Below, in pieces: positions 32,405-41,665 of a stretch of 64,000 nt of DNA. Each line of letters begins with the position of its first letter. The first letter of the stretch is position 1. Made by a program: the position numbers and the translations under genes. The notes beneath the pieces were generated by a model. That model was not told the origin of the DNA and did not search any database. It saw only the letters and a list, made by a program, of their open reading frames with translations. This DNA is from SIG299 sp051880375. Its GTDB lineage: Bacteria > Bacillota > Clostridia > Lachnospirales > Lachnospiraceae. The DNA lies in contig JBJENV010000060.1 of assembly GCA_051880375.1 (NCBI GenBank), positions 62,001-126,000 of the forward strand, read 5' to 3'.

Positions 32405-33562
32405 ATGGCAGAGAGTAAAAGAGACTATTATGAGGTCCTCGGCGTGTCCAAAACTGCCACAGAGGACGAAATTAAAAAGGCATACCGTCAGGTGGCAAAG
32501 AAGTATCATCCCGATATGAATCCGGGTGATAAGGAAGCTGAGGCAAAGTTTAAAGAGGCCTCTGAAGCTTATGCCATTTTAAGTGATGCAGAAAAGCGCC
32601 GTCAGTATGACCAGTTCGGTCATGCGGCTTTTGAACAGGGCGGCGGCGGAGCCGGCGGATTTGATTTTACCGGCGATATGAGTGATATTTTCGGTGATAT
32701 TTTCGGCGACTTTTTCGGCGGCGGCAGCAGAAGACGTGCAAACAACGGACCGATGAAGGGTGCCAATACCCGTGCCGGCATCCGGATTACTTTTGAAGAA
32801 GCGGTATTCGGTACGGAAAAGGAACTGGAGTTAAACTTAAAGGAGGAATGTGCAACCTGTCACGGAAGCGGTGCAAAGCCGGGTTCTTCCGCTGAAACCT
32901 GCAGTAAATGCGGCGGACAGGGACAGGTGGTATTTACCCAGCAGTCGTTGTTCGGTATGACACGCAGCGTACAGACCTGCCCGGATTGTCGCGGTACCGG
33001 TAAAATCATCAAGGAAAAGTGTCCGGACTGCCATGGCGCAGGGTATTTAACAAAGCGCAAAAAGATTCAGGTCAGCATTCCGGCGGGAATCGATAACGGC
33101 CAGAGCATCCGTATCCGCGGCAAGGGTGAACCGGGTGAGCGCGGCGGTGAATGGGGCGATTTGCTGGTAGAAGTATCGGTCAGCAGACATCCGATTTTCC
33201 AGAGACAGGAGTATGATATTTACTCTACGGCTCCGATGTCGTTTGCGCAGGCAGCGCTTGGCGGAGATGTCCGTATCAGTACGGTAGACGGCGATGTGCT
33301 TTATACGGTAGCACCGGGAACACAAACCGATACGAAGATACGGCTTCGCGGTAAGGGAGTCCCGACGCTTAGAAATAAGCAGGTGCGTGGTGACCATTAT
33401 GTTACTCTGGTGGTACAGGTGCCGACAAAGCTGACAAATGAGCAGAAGGAACTGCTGAAAAAATTTGATGAGAGTATGACCGGAGAAAAGAGAGATTCCG
33501 CCGAGCATTCCGACAAGGAGGAAAAGGGCGGAAGAAAGAAATTTTTCGGAAAAGAGAAGTAA
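32405..33562 (+). CDS. dnaJ: Hsp40 cochaperone DnaJ
   Basis: The 385-residue type I DnaJ starts with a J domain (KRDYYEVLGVSKTATEDEIKKAYR, then YHPDMNPGD with the HPD motif). A Gly/Phe-rich linker (about 78-115) and four zinc repeats follow (CATCHGSG, CSKCGGQG, CPDCRGTG, CPDCHGAG), with two C-terminal beta domains and a Lys-rich tail. It stimulates DnaK ATP hydrolysis and delivers clients. It closes the heat-shock operon, although a 163-base gap with a possible second promoter separates it from dnaK. Confidence 0.97.
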   Translation: MAESKRDYYEVLGVSKTATEDEIKKAYRQVAKKYHPDMNPGDKEAEAKFKEASEAYAILSDAEKRRQYDQFGHAAFEQGGGGAGGFDFTGDMSDIFGDIFGDFFGGGSRRRANNGPMKGANTRAGIRITFEEAVFGTEKELELNLKEECATCHGSGAKPGSSAETCSKCGGQGQVVFTQQSLFGMTRSVQTCPDCRGTGKIIKEKCPDCHGAGYLTKRKKIQVSIPAGIDNGQSIRIRGKGEPGERGGEWGDLLVEVSVSRHPIFQRQEYDIYSTAPMSFAQAALGGDVRISTVDGDVLYTVAPGTQTDTKIRLRGKGVPTLRNKQVRGDHYVTLVVQVPTKLTNEQKELLKKFDESMTGEKRDSAEHSDKEEKGGRKKFFGKEK

Positions 33563-33644
33563 AATGGAAAGCAGAGTAGCCGGTATTGCGGCTATTCTGT
33601 TTTTGTGCGTTTAGAGTTTGGAAGAAAATGAGGAGAAGATGATT

Positions 33645-34673
33645 ATGAAGTGGAAGAAATTCACGCTGGAAACAACGACGGAAGCGGTAGATTTAGTCAG
33701 TGCAATGCTTTCGGAGCTTGGCATCGACGGAATTGAGATTCAGGATAATCAGCCGCTTTCGGAGGAAGATAAAAAGAAGATGTTTATTGATATTCTTCCG
33801 GAACTTCCTGCAGATGACGGAAAGGCTTTGATAAGCTTTTATCTGGAGGAAGGCACGGACATGGAGGAGATGCTGACTGCGGTAAGAAACGGTCTTACGG
33901 AGTTGGACAACTTTATTTATACCGGAGAAAAGAACATCACGGTTTCTGAAACAGAGGATGCGGACTGGATTAACAACTGGAAGGAATTTTTTAAGCCGTT
34001 CCGTGTGGATGATACCATTGTGATTAAACCGACATGGGAAACGCTAGAGGATAAAAGGGACGGTGACATGGTCATTGAAATCGACCCGGGTACCGCATTC
34101 GGAACAGGCTCCCATGAGACGACAAAGCTCTGTATGCTGAATCTGAAAAAGTACATGCAGGGCGGGGAACGGGTGCTTGACCTCGGCTGCGGCAGCGGTA
34201 TTCTTTCCATTGCGGCCAGAAAGCTGGGAGCATCCTATGTGCTGGGAACGGATATTGATGAAAATGCAGTGCTTGTTTCCGGAGAAAATACGGAGCAGAA
34301 TCATATAAAGACGGCTGCCATATCGCAGGCACCGGGTATTAATCCGGAGGCAGATATGGATGTATTTGCGGCGGCAGGAAGCGGATGCGGCTTCTTCTGT
34401 TGCAACGTACTTTCGGAAGAGCGCACCAGAACGCTCATCGGTGATTCGTATGATATCGTGGTGGCAAATATTCTTGCGGATGTGATTATTCCGCTCTCCG
34501 CCATTGCAGGAGCCTTTTTAAAGCCGTGCGGACTCTTCATCAGCTCCGGCATTATTAATACAAAGGCAGATGACGTAAAGAAAGCGCTTCTTGCTAACGA
34601 CTTTGAAATTGCAGAGCAGACGCAGATGGGCGACTGGGTATCGTTTGTGGCAAGAAAAAAGAATATGAGATAA
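33645..34673 (+). CDS. prmA: Ribosomal protein L11 methyltransferase PrmA
   Basis: The 342-residue SAM enzyme trimethylates ribosomal protein L11. It has an N-terminal recognition domain (about 1-115) and a catalytic domain with DPGTAFGTGSHETT and VLDLGCGSGILSIAA (SAM binding), then IVVANILADVIIPL. Between the SAM-binding strand and VVANI there is an extra segment of about 40 residues (including two adjacent Cys in GCGFFCCN) that compact PrmA proteins do not have. A longer frame begins with TTG at 33618, but AGGAG at 33631-33635 best fits ATG 33645, where the family N terminus MKWKKF begins. The position after dnaJ is as in B. subtilis. Confidence 0.92.
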   Translation: MKWKKFTLETTTEAVDLVSAMLSELGIDGIEIQDNQPLSEEDKKKMFIDILPELPADDGKALISFYLEEGTDMEEMLTAVRNGLTELDNFIYTGEKNITVSETEDADWINNWKEFFKPFRVDDTIVIKPTWETLEDKRDGDMVIEIDPGTAFGTGSHETTKLCMLNLKKYMQGGERVLDLGCGSGILSIAARKLGASYVLGTDIDENAVLVSGENTEQNHIKTAAISQAPGINPEADMDVFAAAGSGCGFFCCNVLSEERTRTLIGDSYDIVVANILADVIIPLSAIAGAFLKPCGLFISSGIINTKADDVKKALLANDFEIAEQTQMGDWVSFVARKKNMR

Positions 34674-34696
34674 AAGAGAGAAAGAGGGAGATTTGG

Positions 34697-35935
34697 ATGA
34701 ATTATTCGGAAAGAAGACAGCGTGTGGAAGAAACTATGGAACAGGGAAGCATTTTGCTGCTTTATTCGGGCGAGGAGCTTCATATCAGCGCAGACACCTA
34801 TTTTGATTTTGAAGCAAACCGTCAGTTTTTTTATCTGACCGGTATCCGCAGGGAAAACATGGCGCTTCTGATCGATAAATGCGGTGAAACGGTGGAGGAG
34901 CATCTGTTCATTGAGCCGATTGATCCTTCGGTGGAACGATGGGTAGGAAAGAAAATGACGAAAGAGGAGGCAACGGCCGTCAGCGGAATCGAAAAGATTC
35001 ATCTGATAGAAGAGCTGCCGTCCGTACTGTCCTCTGTGATGGCAAGAAAACTGCCGAAAAAGGCATATTTTGACCTCTACCGTCATCAGAGCGGTGATTT
35101 ACCGGACTATAATGCGGTAAAAGCAAAGCAGTTCGCAGCAGAGTATCCTGCGGTAACGCTTGATGATATCTATCCGGCTGTGGCAGAGCTTCGTATGGTG
35201 AAGGATGCAGGAGAAGTTGAAAAGACAAGGAAAGCAGTGGAAATCACAAAGGAAGCCCTCAGGCATGTCATGGCAACGCTCTGCCCGGAACAGAAGGAAT
35301 ATCAGGTACAGGCAGAATTTGAGTATAAAATAAAGATGCTCGGTGCAGAAAGCCCTGCATTCCCGACCATCGCAGGTTCCGGTGCAAACGGTACGATGCT
35401 GCACTATGAAACGAATCGGGATACATGTAAGGCAGATACATTGATATTACTTGACCTTGGTGCAAGATACGAGGGCTATAATTCCGATATTACGAGAACC
35501 TATCCGGTGAGCGGAACGTTTACGGCACGCCAGAAGCAGATTTATGATATTGTACTTGCGGCGAACAGGGAAGTAGCGTCGATGGCAAAACCGGGAGTTA
35601 CGCTTCGTGAATTAAACGAGCGTTGCAAGGAGGTTCTGTCGGAAGGATTATTGAAGCTTGGACTGATAGAAAAGCCGGAGGAAATTTCTAAATACTATAT
35701 GCATGGTGTGTCACACCACCTTGGAATTGATGTGCATGATGTTACGGTGCCAAAGCTTGCAAAGCTTCAGCCGGGTATGATTATCACGGATGAGCCGGGA
35801 CTTTATATTGATGAAGAAGAAATCGGCATCCGCATTGAGGATGATTTGCTGATTACGGAGAACGGTTGTGAGGTGCTGTCTGCGGATATTGTGCGGACGA
35901 CCGAAGAAATCGAGCGGAACATGAGGGAGCGCTAG
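34697..35935 (+). CDS. Xaa-Pro aminopeptidase, M24B family
   Basis: The 412-residue metallopeptidase removes N-terminal residues preceding proline. It has an N-terminal AMP_N domain (about 1-135, with FEANRQFFYLTGIRRENM) and a pita-bread catalytic domain. Its metal ligands can be read in LLDLGARYEGYNSDITRTYP (two Asp), HGVSHHLGIDVHD (His), ITDEPGLYI (Glu) and GIRIEDDLLIT (Glu). No signal peptide is seen, so it is cytoplasmic. GAGGGAGA precedes ATG. It and the next gene are inserted in the prmA-rsmE pair that is contiguous in B. subtilis. Confidence 0.92.
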   Translation: MNYSERRQRVEETMEQGSILLLYSGEELHISADTYFDFEANRQFFYLTGIRRENMALLIDKCGETVEEHLFIEPIDPSVERWVGKKMTKEEATAVSGIEKIHLIEELPSVLSSVMARKLPKKAYFDLYRHQSGDLPDYNAVKAKQFAAEYPAVTLDDIYPAVAELRMVKDAGEVEKTRKAVEITKEALRHVMATLCPEQKEYQVQAEFEYKIKMLGAESPAFPTIAGSGANGTMLHYETNRDTCKADTLILLDLGARYEGYNSDITRTYPVSGTFTARQKQIYDIVLAANREVASMAKPGVTLRELNERCKEVLSEGLLKLGLIEKPEEISKYYMHGVSHHLGIDVHDVTVPKLAKLQPGMIITDEPGLYIDEEEIGIRIEDDLLITENGCEVLSADIVRTTEEIERNMRER

Positions 35936-35943
35936 GAAAACGC

Positions 35944-36591
35944 ATGGACGCATATATTTTTGTGATGGAAATTATCGGTACGATTGCTTTTGCTTCTTCG
36001 GGAGCCATGGTCGGCATCCAGAAGGAGATGGATATTTTCGGAGTGTCCGTGCTTGGTATGACAACGGCAGTCGGCGGCGGAATGATAAGGGATCTGATTC
36101 TTGGCGTCACACCGCCTGTGATGTTTCAGGACCCGACGTATGCTGTTGTGGCAATCATAGTTTCCTGTCTGGTATTTCTTGTCGTTGCCTTTAACCGGAG
36201 GCTTGCGGAAAGCCATCTGTACGTGCTGTATGAAAAACTGATGCTTGTCTGCGATTCGCTCGGTCTTGGTATTTTTACCGTGGTCGGCGTGAATGCGGCA
36301 CTGAATATGAGCTATGAGACTACCGGCTTTCTTCAGGTATTTGTCGGCGTACTGACCGGTGTTGGCGGCGGTTGTGTCAGGGATATGATGGCGGGAAATA
36401 CCCCGTACATTTTTGTAAAGCATGTATATGCCAGCGCTTCGATTTTAGGTGCAATTACGTGCGTGCTGCTTACCAGGCAGTGCGGAGAACTGACCGGAAT
36501 GTTGACCGGTGCATTGATTGTTCTCGTGATCCGGTTGTTGGCGGCACATTATAAGTGGAATCTGCCGAGAATACGAAAAACACAGGAATAA
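35944..36591 (+). CDS. TRIC-type cation channel / UPF0126 family membrane protein
   Basis: The 215-residue protein has about seven hydrophobic segments and the two inverted halves of the UPF0126 (YadS/YicG) family. Each half has a Gly-rich signature: TTAVGGGMIRDLILG near residue 45 and VGGGCVRDMMAGNTPYIF near 145. Prokaryotic homologues are structurally related to trimeric intracellular cation channels, and some have been linked to glycine transport, so the substrate is uncertain. It starts nine bases after the peptidase gene and is 15 bases from rsmE, so cotranscription is likely. Confidence 0.85.
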   Translation: MDAYIFVMEIIGTIAFASSGAMVGIQKEMDIFGVSVLGMTTAVGGGMIRDLILGVTPPVMFQDPTYAVVAIIVSCLVFLVVAFNRRLAESHLYVLYEKLMLVCDSLGLGIFTVVGVNAALNMSYETTGFLQVFVGVLTGVGGGCVRDMMAGNTPYIFVKHVYASASILGAITCVLLTRQCGELTGMLTGALIVLVIRLLAAHYKWNLPRIRKTQE

Positions 36592-36605
36592 AGAAAGGGA
36601 GCTAC

Positions 36606-37412
36606 ATGTATCGCTTTTATTGTGAAGAGGAAAAGAAAGCCGGAGGGCAGTTTGTTTTAACCGGAACCGATGTGAATCATATTAAGAATGTGCTTCGGAT
36701 GAAACCCGGTGAGACGATGATTGTCTGCGACGGAAAGGGAAAAGACTACTATTGTAGAATTGAGACTCTGGAGACGGAGCAGGTTGTTGTAGATATTGAA
36801 GAGGAGAGGCCTTCGATAAGTGAGCTGCCGGTTTCCGTTACGCTCTGTCAGGGGCTTCCGAAGAAGGATAAAATGGAGCTGATTATCCAGAAGGCAGTGG
36901 AACTTGGTGCGACCCATATTGTTCCTGTAGCGATGAAGCGCTGCGTGGTAAAGCTTGAGGATGAAAAGAAGGAAGTAAGGAAGCGGGAACGATGGCAGGC
37001 AATTTCGGAAAGTGCGGCAAAGCAGTCGGGGCGCGGTGTGATTCCGGAGGTGACAAAGGCAGTCAGCTATCAGGAAGCAATAAAGTCTGCCTGTGCACGA
37101 GGTATGGTACTTGTACCATATGAGCACGCCGAAGGGATGAGTGCGTTTCAGACGGCACTTGCCGGGCTTACCGTTTCTTTGGGACAGGCAAAGGAAACGG
37201 GAAGAAAACCGGAGATTTCCGTGTTTATCGGCCCGGAGGGCGGCTTTGAAGAGGAAGAAATTGAACTGGCAATACAGTCAGGTGCGATACCGGTATCGCT
37301 TGGAAAGCGGATTCTGCGCACCGAAACGGCAGGACTTACGGTACTGTCTATTCTGATGTATGAGATTGAGTGTGCAGGCGAGAAAGGAAAGCAGGAATGG
37401 AAGCATATTTAG
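36606..37412 (+). CDS. rsmE: 16S rRNA m3U1498 methyltransferase RsmE
   Basis: This 268-residue SPOUT methyltransferase has an N-terminal PUA-like domain (MYRFYCEEE, then GTDVNHIKNVLRMKPGE) and a trefoil-knot domain. SAM-binding motifs are VFIGPEGGFEEEEIELA and VSLGKRILRTETAGLTVLSILMYEIE. It methylates U1498 in the small subunit decoding region. The frame is open from 36555 but AGAAAGGGAG marks ATG 36606, which gives the family N terminus. The last 16 bases overlap the desulfurase start. Confidence 0.93.
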   Translation: MYRFYCEEEKKAGGQFVLTGTDVNHIKNVLRMKPGETMIVCDGKGKDYYCRIETLETEQVVVDIEEERPSISELPVSVTLCQGLPKKDKMELIIQKAVELGATHIVPVAMKRCVVKLEDEKKEVRKRERWQAISESAAKQSGRGVIPEVTKAVSYQEAIKSACARGMVLVPYEHAEGMSAFQTALAGLTVSLGQAKETGRKPEISVFIGPEGGFEEEEIELAIQSGAIPVSLGKRILRTETAGLTVLSILMYEIECAGEKGKQEWKHI

Positions 37413-38560
37413 ATAATGCGGCAACGACAAGAGTCAGTGAAACGGCAGCAAGGGTGATGCAGCAGGTGCTTTTGTCCGATTTCGGAAATCCGTCTTCTTT
37501 GCATAAGAAGGGAATGGAAGCCGAGAACTATATAAAAAATGCGAAAAAGCAACTGTCCGGTATTTTAAAATGCAATCCTTCGGAGATTACGTTTACCTCC
37601 GGGGGAACCGAATCGAACAATATGGCGCTAATTGGTGCGGCTCTGGCAAACCGCCGTGCCGGAAATCATATCATTACAACAAGAATCGAGCATGCTTCGG
37701 TTTATCAGCCGCTCCTGTTTTTGCAGGAGATGGGCTTCCGTGTAAGCTTTGTGCCGGTGGATGCGGCAGGAAGAGTCGATATCGATGCACTGGAGCAGGA
37801 AATCTGCGACGATACGATTCTGGTTTCTGTCATGTATGTGAATAACGAAATCGGCAGTGTGGAGCCGGTAGCTGAGATTTCCAGACGGATTCATGCAAAA
37901 AAGCCGGGAATTTTGTTCCATGTCGATGCGATTCAGGCATTCGGCAAGTTTTCTATTTGGCCGGAAAAGGAAGGAATTGATCTGTTAAGCGTAAGCGGGC
38001 ACAAGATTCACGGCCCGAAGGGCAGCGGATTTTTATATGTAAAGAACAGAACGAAGCTTAAGCCGATTCTGTACGGCGGCGGACAGGAAAAGGGAATGCG
38101 TTCCGGTACGGAAAATGTGCCTGCCATTGCAGGATTTGCCAGTGCAGCAACGGAAATGTATGCAAAGCTTGAAGAGAACCGGGCACACCTGTTTGCGTTA
38201 AAAAAGCGTCTGGTGGAACGTTTTCAGGCGATGGAGGGAGTAACGGTCAACGGAATTCCTGAGGAGGGTGTGGAAGCAACCGCACCGCATATCGTAAGTG
38301 CAAGCTTTTTGGGCGTCCGCAGTGAAGTACTGCTGCACGCACTGGAGGAAAAGGGAGTGTATGTATCCTCCGGCTCGGCATGTTCCTCCAATCATCCGGA
38401 TATCAGCGGGACCCTGGTTGCCATTGGTGTAAAAAAGGAACTGCTGGATGCAACGCTCCGGTTCAGTTTTTCTGTACACACGACATTGGAAGAAGTGGAA
38501 TATGCGGCAGATATGACAGCAGAGCTTCTTCCGGTGCTGCGAAGATTTTCGAGAAAATAA
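37397..38560 (+). CDS. Cysteine desulfurase (NifS/IscS family)
   Basis: The 387-residue PLP enzyme takes sulfur from cysteine as a persulfide. It begins MEAYLDNAATTRVSET and has FTSGGTESNNMAL, FHVDAIQAFGK and the PLP lysine in LSVSGHKIHGPKGSGFLYV. The mobile catalytic Cys lies in VSSGSACSSNHPDISG. ATG 37397 is preceded by AAAGGAAAGCAGG. In many Firmicutes a NifZ-type desulfurase is next to thiI and feeds it for 4-thiouridine formation. Here thiI is one gene away, separated by a GGDEF protein, so the same pairing is likely. Confidence 0.92.
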   Translation: MEAYLDNAATTRVSETAARVMQQVLLSDFGNPSSLHKKGMEAENYIKNAKKQLSGILKCNPSEITFTSGGTESNNMALIGAALANRRAGNHIITTRIEHASVYQPLLFLQEMGFRVSFVPVDAAGRVDIDALEQEICDDTILVSVMYVNNEIGSVEPVAEISRRIHAKKPGILFHVDAIQAFGKFSIWPEKEGIDLLSVSGHKIHGPKGSGFLYVKNRTKLKPILYGGGQEKGMRSGTENVPAIAGFASAATEMYAKLEENRAHLFALKKRLVERFQAMEGVTVNGIPEEGVEATAPHIVSASFLGVRSEVLLHALEEKGVYVSSGSACSSNHPDISGTLVAIGVKKELLDATLRFSFSVHTTLEEVEYAADMTAELLPVLRRFSRK

Positions 38561-38564
38561 AATA

Positions 38565-38593
38565 TTGTCATTTGAAGTGTAATGTGATATAGT
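38565..38593 (+). promoter_or_regulatory. Promoter of the TPR-GGDEF/thiI pair
   Basis: TTGTCA at 38565-38570 and TATAGT at 38588-38593 are 17 bases apart, starting five bases after the desulfurase stop. Confidence 0.65.
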
Positions 38594-38660
38594 TATTCTG
38601 TATTTTCTGTGGGTGAAAGATAAAAACAGATGGCTTGGAGAAGAGCAGAGTGGTGGCAGA

Positions 38661-40325
38661 ATGAATAAGAAAAGACTGAAGCAATATCTGGATGAAATTA
38701 TAGAAATACGCTATTATGAACCGAAGAAGCTGTTAAAGCTCAGCAGACAGCTGATTTCGGAAGGGAAAAAGGATAAAGATGAAATTGCCTGCGCTTATGG
38801 TGAATACTATCAGCTGGAGGCTTATTTCCGTTTCGGAAAGCTGGATGAAGCAATGTTAAAGAGTTCCATACGTGCACTTCAGCTTACCAGAAAGAACAAT
38901 CTGTATGAACTGGAATGCCGTTGCTATAATATGCTCGGAATTTTTTTACTCAATCAGGGCGATGTCGTGGCGGCAATGGAATATTATCAGATGGGTATGA
39001 ATATTGCACTAAAGCATCATTATTCCGGTCTGATTAGGATACTTACCAATAATCTCGGAGATTTGTATCTGCAGATGAAGGACTATCCGAAGGCATTGTA
39101 TTATCTGAAAAAGTGTTATCAACAGTCGGTGGAGCTGATGGAGAAGCAGAAAAAGAACGGAAAGATGCTGCTTCATGTTTCTAACCTTAACGTATCGATT
39201 CTGAACATTTCAGAGGTATATTACCGGCTGGGTGATTATGCGGAAAGTCTGCATTATATTAAGATGCTGCAGCCGGAGGAAGCAGAAGGCAGAAATTCAT
39301 TCTACTTCGGGTCGGTAAGTGCAGTTTATGCGCTGAATTACGGTCATATGGGACGTATGGAGGACGCATGGGGCTACATCAAACAGGTAGTGGCTGCTGC
39401 AGAAGAAGGAGCCGGTAAGTTAGAGTCCGTCAAGGATTATCTCAATGTATCCAGTATGCTGTTAGATTACGGAGAAGTGGAATATGCGGGAAGACTGCTG
39501 ACTGCTGTCCGCAAGATTGCAGAGGAATTGTCACTGGTCAATGTATGGTGTGACTATTATGAAGTACTGATTCGTTACCGGAAGCAGTGCAAGGATACAG
39601 AACTGCTTTTGAAGACCTATGAGGAATACTTTGAATATAAAAAGCAATGGGAACGTCTGGTGGAACAGCAGCGTCTTCAGGCAATCCGGAACCGTCAGGC
39701 ACTTGATTATGCAGAAAAGCGTCAGAGCCGTATGGAAGAACGCAATAAGCAGCTCAAACGTATGTCGGAGCATGATGCGCTGACCGGGCTTTACAATCGA
39801 TATGCACTGAATGTGGAATGTGAAAAGTGGTATCACGAGGCGAAAGCAAAACAGACAACGCTTGGAATGATTGTGCTTGATGTGGACTATTTTAAGCAGT
39901 TTAATGATACCTATGGACATTTGGAGGGTGACAACTGTTTAAAGTGTGTCAGTGATGTGCTTCGTGAAGCAGTCGGTTCGGACGGCATGATAGTTCGCTA
40001 CGGCGGAGATGAATTTTTTGTTCTGCTGAGAGGAAAAACCGAGGAAGAGGTGCTGGAGCTGGCAGAAAATATCAACATCTGCATGAGAAAAAGAAAGTAT
40101 CAGCACAGAGCATCTCTGGTTTCGGACTATGTGACGCTAAGTCAGGGAATTGTAAACGCAGTACCGGAGGAAATTCAGACGATACCGGATTTTATTCATC
40201 TGGCAGACAATGCACTGTATAAAGCAAAGGAAGCAAGAAGAGGTTCTATCGGAGTTTACGGAAACGACGGTAACTATAACATTTACGATAATCAGAGAAT
40301 GATGGAGGAAATCAAACTGCAATGA
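38661..40325 (+). CDS. TPR-repeat diguanylate cyclase (GGDEF)
   Basis: The 554-residue protein has TPR-like helical repeats from about 20 to 350 (for example ALQLTRKNNLYELECRCYNM and YPKALYYLKKCYQQS). A coiled-coil segment (QALDYAEKRQSRMEERNKQL) follows, then a C-terminal GGDEF domain with HDALTGLYNRYAL, VLDVDYFKQFNDTYGH and RYGGDEFFVLL, GGDEF beginning at residue 448. The core matches active enzymes that make cyclic di-GMP from GTP. The RxxD inhibitory site normally just before GGDEF is not present. No membrane segment is seen, so it is cytoplasmic. GTG 38613 is in frame but has no site; GGTGG precedes ATG 38661. The stop overlaps thiI (ATGA). Confidence 0.88.
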   Translation: MNKKRLKQYLDEIIEIRYYEPKKLLKLSRQLISEGKKDKDEIACAYGEYYQLEAYFRFGKLDEAMLKSSIRALQLTRKNNLYELECRCYNMLGIFLLNQGDVVAAMEYYQMGMNIALKHHYSGLIRILTNNLGDLYLQMKDYPKALYYLKKCYQQSVELMEKQKKNGKMLLHVSNLNVSILNISEVYYRLGDYAESLHYIKMLQPEEAEGRNSFYFGSVSAVYALNYGHMGRMEDAWGYIKQVVAAAEEGAGKLESVKDYLNVSSMLLDYGEVEYAGRLLTAVRKIAEELSLVNVWCDYYEVLIRYRKQCKDTELLLKTYEEYFEYKKQWERLVEQQRLQAIRNRQALDYAEKRQSRMEERNKQLKRMSEHDALTGLYNRYALNVECEKWYHEAKAKQTTLGMIVLDVDYFKQFNDTYGHLEGDNCLKCVSDVLREAVGSDGMIVRYGGDEFFVLLRGKTEEEVLELAENINICMRKRKYQHRASLVSDYVTLSQGIVNAVPEEIQTIPDFIHLADNALYKAKEARRGSIGVYGNDGNYNIYDNQRMMEEIKLQ

Positions 40326-41503
40326 GGTATCGCGCATTTTTAATTAAGTACGGGGAAATTGGTCTGAAGGGCAAAAACCGTCATGTCTTTGAAAACATTT
40401 TATGCGAGCAGCTCCGCTATCATTTAAGAAATCTTGGTGAATTTGAAGTATCCAGAGAGCAGGGACGCATTTTTGTTTCCTGTCCCGAACAGTATGACTA
40501 CGAGACGACGGTAGAAGAACTGAAAAAGGTATTCGGCGTTACCGGTATCTGTCCTGTCGTTGTGATTGAAACAACAGACTGGGAGGAGATTACGAAGGCA
40601 ACGCTCAACTATGTGGACAGCTTTTATGAGAATAAGAACTTTACGTTTAAGGTAGAGGCAAAACGTGCCGATAAGCGTTATCCGATTACTTCACCGGAAA
40701 TGTGTGCGAGACTCGGAGAATCCCTTCTGCATCGGTTTGAAGGAATTTCGGTGGATGTGCATGAGCCGCAGGTACGCATTACGGTAGAGGTAAGGAATCA
40801 GTCTTATATTTACTCTCATGTGATTCCGGGACCGGGAGGAATGCCGATTGGCTCCAGCGGAAAGGCAATGCTGTTACTGTCGGGCGGTATCGACAGTCCG
40901 GTAGCCGGCTATATGATTGCAAAGCGCGGCGTGGAAATTGAAGCAACCTACTTTCATGCCCCGCCTTATACAAGTGAGCGTGCAAAACAGAAGGTTGTGG
41001 ACCTGGCAGAGATTATCAGTGCCTATACCGGGCCGATCAAACTGAATATTGTGAACTTTACGGACATTCAGTTGTATATTTATGAGCAGTGTCCGCACGA
41101 GCAGCTGACAATTATCATGCGCCGTTATATGATGCGGATTGCAGAAAAGCTGGCAAAAGACAGCGGCTGTATGGGGCTGATTACGGGCGAGAGCATCGGA
41201 CAGGTGGCAAGTCAGACTATGCAGAGTCTGGCTGCAACGAATGCAGTATGTGAAATGCCGGTATATCGTCCGCTCATTGCGTTTGATAAGCAGGATATCA
41301 TTACAATTTCGGAGAAAATTAAGACATTTGAAACGTCCATTTTACCGTATGAGGACTGCTGTACGATTTTCGTGGCAAAGCATCCGGTGACAAAGCCGAT
41401 CTTGTCTGTGATTGAGCAATCGGAAACTCATCTTGCGGAGAAGATAGAAGAATTGGTTCAGACAGCGCTTGATACCGTCGAGGTAGTGAAAGTCGGATAT
41501 TAG
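40322..41503 (+). CDS. thiI: tRNA 4-thiouridine synthetase ThiI
   Basis: The 393-residue protein has an N-terminal ferredoxin-like and THUMP region (about 1-165) and a PP-loop ATPase domain with LLLSGGIDSPVAGYMIAKRG. It adenylates U8 of tRNA and replaces its oxygen by sulfur. It also belongs to a thiamine thiazole route in some bacteria. The rhodanese extension of the E. coli enzyme is missing, as in Bacillus, where a dedicated desulfurase delivers sulfur; the nearby NifS-type gene fits this. It is coupled to the GGDEF gene by a four-base overlap. Confidence 0.94.
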   Translation: MRYRAFLIKYGEIGLKGKNRHVFENILCEQLRYHLRNLGEFEVSREQGRIFVSCPEQYDYETTVEELKKVFGVTGICPVVVIETTDWEEITKATLNYVDSFYENKNFTFKVEAKRADKRYPITSPEMCARLGESLLHRFEGISVDVHEPQVRITVEVRNQSYIYSHVIPGPGGMPIGSSGKAMLLLSGGIDSPVAGYMIAKRGVEIEATYFHAPPYTSERAKQKVVDLAEIISAYTGPIKLNIVNFTDIQLYIYEQCPHEQLTIIMRRYMMRIAEKLAKDSGCMGLITGESIGQVASQTMQSLAATNAVCEMPVYRPLIAFDKQDIITISEKIKTFETSILPYEDCCTIFVAKHPVTKPILSVIEQSETHLAEKIEELVQTALDTVEVVKVGY

Positions 41504-41525
41504 AATCTTATAGGAAACACATACA

Positions 41526-41552
41526 GGCTGCCGTTCCCGGCAGCCGCTTTTT
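41526..41552 (+). terminator. Terminator of the thiI transcript
   Basis: GGCTGCCG at 41526-41533 and CGGCAGCC at 41538-41545 form a GC-rich stem with a four-base loop, followed by GCTTTTT. Confidence 0.88.
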
Positions 41553-41601
41553 AAGTGAAGGAACTGAGTCCGGGAAGACGAAGCCCTAAATTTTGTGAAA
41601 C

Positions 41602-41629
41602 AAAAAAGAGGATACTGCACGGTATCCTC
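41602..41629 (-). terminator. Terminator of the HPr-like gene
   Basis: On the minus strand GAGGATACC (41629-41621) and GTATCCTC (41615-41608) form a stem with a short loop, followed by TTTTTTG. It faces the thiI terminator. Confidence 0.82.
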
Positions 41630-41665
41630 CCCATTGTAACTATGTACCCCTTCCCGAAACAGATG

